This document shows, piece after piece, positions 62,935 through 63,795 of a stretch of DNA of 63,795 bases (position 1 is the first letter of the stretch; every line of letters begins with the position of its first letter). The DNA is from an uncultured Tenacibaculum sp. Lineage in GTDB: Bacteria; Bacteroidota; Bacteroidia; Flavobacteriales; Flavobacteriaceae. Made by a program: the position numbers and the translations under genes. Under the pieces are notes generated by a model. It had not been told where the DNA came from and did no database searches. It saw only the letters and a program-made list of their open reading frames with translations. Location: the NCBI RefSeq assembly GCF_947499065.1, contig NZ_CANMMT010000016.1:1-63795 (forward strand). The letters run 5' to 3'.

Positions 62935-63615
62935 ATGGAAAAAGAGAAAAAATCTACATTGATTGTAGATAGTTGTCCGCTTATATGTGAAAAATATAAA
63001 GAAATATTAACCCCTTTTAAAGATACCGAGATTTACTTGTTCAATATCGATGTAGCCTATAATTATGAAGGAGCGTTTGATGTTGTTAAAAGAATAATAG
63101 AAACAGAGTCATATTTAGACTTTATTATCTTAGAGTTAAAACTCCCACCTACGGAAGATAAAAGAATATTATCAGGTTTGGATTTTGGAATTTTGGTTAG
63201 AAAACTATTGCCCACAACCAAACTAATTGTATCAACTTCATGCAATGATAATTATATGGTACATAGTATTTTTAAAAATCTAAACCCTGAAGGTTTTTTA
63301 ATTAAAAAAGACTTAACTTCTGATAGTTTTCAAGAGGCCATAGCCTCTGTGGTAAGCGAAACACCTTATTATAGTAGAACTGTTTTAAAGTTGTTGAGAA
63401 AAAAGATTTCAAATGAATATTTATTAGATTCTATGGATAGGAAAATATTGTACGAATTGTCCATAGGTTCAAGAATGAAAGACCTACCTAATTATATACC
63501 CCTTTCTGTAGCGAGTATTGAAAAGAGAAAGCGTCAATTACGTAAAGTTTTTGGTGTTAAAAATAAGGGAGACAGGGAGTTAATATTGAAGGCGAGAGAG
63601 ATAGGTGTTATATAA
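62935..63615 (+). CDS. Response-regulator-like protein with Glu at the phosphoacceptor site
   Basis: 226 residues. A receiver-like domain (about 6-140): LIVDSCPL with one acidic residue; Glu67 in FIILELKLPP where Asp is expected; a Ser/Thr pair in LIVSTSCN; the conserved Lys124 in GFLIKKD. A LuxR-type helix-turn-helix region (about 165-226) follows: LDSMDRKILYELSIGSRMKD, LSVASIEKRKRQLRKVF. Glu mimics phosphorylated Asp, so it may be active without a kinase. No kinase gene lies beside it. Terminator at 63622. Confidence 0.82.
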   Translation: MEKEKKSTLIVDSCPLICEKYKEILTPFKDTEIYLFNIDVAYNYEGAFDVVKRIIETESYLDFIILELKLPPTEDKRILSGLDFGILVRKLLPTTKLIVSTSCNDNYMVHSIFKNLNPEGFLIKKDLTSDSFQEAIASVVSETPYYSRTVLKLLRKKISNEYLLDSMDRKILYELSIGSRMKDLPNYIPLSVASIEKRKRQLRKVFGVKNKGDRELILKAREIGVI

Positions 63616-63621
63616 AATAAT

Positions 63622-63650
63622 AAAAAGTAAGGTAAAACCTTACTTTTTTT
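63622..63650 (+). terminator. Terminator of the response regulator
   Basis: AAAAAGTAAGGT-aaa-ACCTTACTTTTTTT: an 8-bp stem with A- and T-run. From here to the window end I see only AT-rich DNA and no gene. Confidence 0.9.
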
Positions 63651-63795
63651 ATGGTTTTTTAGAGGTTTTTTTGAAGGTTTAAAAATAGCTTTGGAGAAAA
63701 CTAAAAATAGCTACTCTAAAAAATATAACTTTTGAAAGACACATTAATCAATTTAGTACAAAGATTATTACGAAAAAATCGCATATCCTTTGACA

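Noticed and set aside
63784..63792. TATCCTTTG at the window end as a promoter -7 box
   Set aside because: It has three bases instead of two between TA and TTTG, and no gene can be seen beyond the window.

Overview
The window is strongly AT-rich bacterial DNA and almost certainly comes from the Flavobacteriaceae (Bacteroidota). The evidence is promoter -7 boxes of the TANNTTTG type, no obvious Shine-Dalgarno sites, a type IX secretion (T9SS) type B sorting protein, DUF4249, DUF5916 and DUF6443 proteins, STN-type TonB-dependent receptors, and a LytTR/LytS pair. A Tenacibaculum-like marine genus is plausible but is only inference. I saw no rRNA, tRNA, CRISPR array, transposase or phage gene.

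Region 1 (1-19 kb) is a polymorphic-toxin (RHS) island. Two consecutive genes (324-3551 and 3558-9014) encode the two halves of an RHS shell, each with its own Sec signal peptide. The second carries five exactly 240-bp Ig-like repeats, a DUF6443 domain, the RHS core and a C-terminal tip with an HENEH (HExxH) motif. It is followed by a putative immunity lipoprotein. Downstream (9.5-15.6 kb) lies an array of displaced tips: a SleB-like cell-wall hydrolase tip, a Cys/His papain-like tip broken by one nonsense codon, and a frameshifted tip. Each is followed by its own short lipoprotein or secreted protein. Three copies of a 141-bp repeat with an internal hairpin mark the cassette borders, and the tips keep DNA identity with the RHS core. 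This looks like a silent reservoir of effector/immunity modules. From 15.6 to 18.9 kb the island decays into small immunity-like genes (including a DUF4265 gene) separated by interspersed palindromic repeats and recurrent terminator hairpins.

Region 2 (19-32 kb) is ordinary core sequence: ruvB, a membrane protein, a SulP anion transporter, and a sulfur group (persulfide-dioxygenase-like MBL/rhodanese fusion, a lipoprotein rhodanese, an HMA-domain protein). Then comes an outer-membrane cassette (secreted protein, STN-TonB receptor, DUF4249 lipoprotein, MG2-like protein). That cassette is bracketed by a direct repeat of the 3' end of the HMA gene, a scar suggesting insertion or duplication.

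Region 3 (32-44 kb) holds an MBL lipoprotein, an AraC regulator and a SnoaL-like gene tied together by a duplicated 66-bp promoter element. It also holds an HU/DUF4469 protein, a second MBL hydrolase, and a run of small unknown genes that includes a ClbS/DfsB protein.

Region 4 (44-63.8 kb) has a LytS/LytTR two-component pair, a DUF5916 protein, and a thiamine uptake locus. The thiamine locus consists of a TPP-riboswitch-controlled TonB receptor, a PnuC/PnuT transporter, a NadR-like kinase and an MTH1187-type thiamine-binding protein, with arfB alongside. After it come a phosphopantetheinyl transferase, ahcY, a giant T9SS adhesin, ferritin, a TlpA-like lipoprotein, a YifB/ComM ATPase, and an atypical response regulator with Glu at the phosphoacceptor site.
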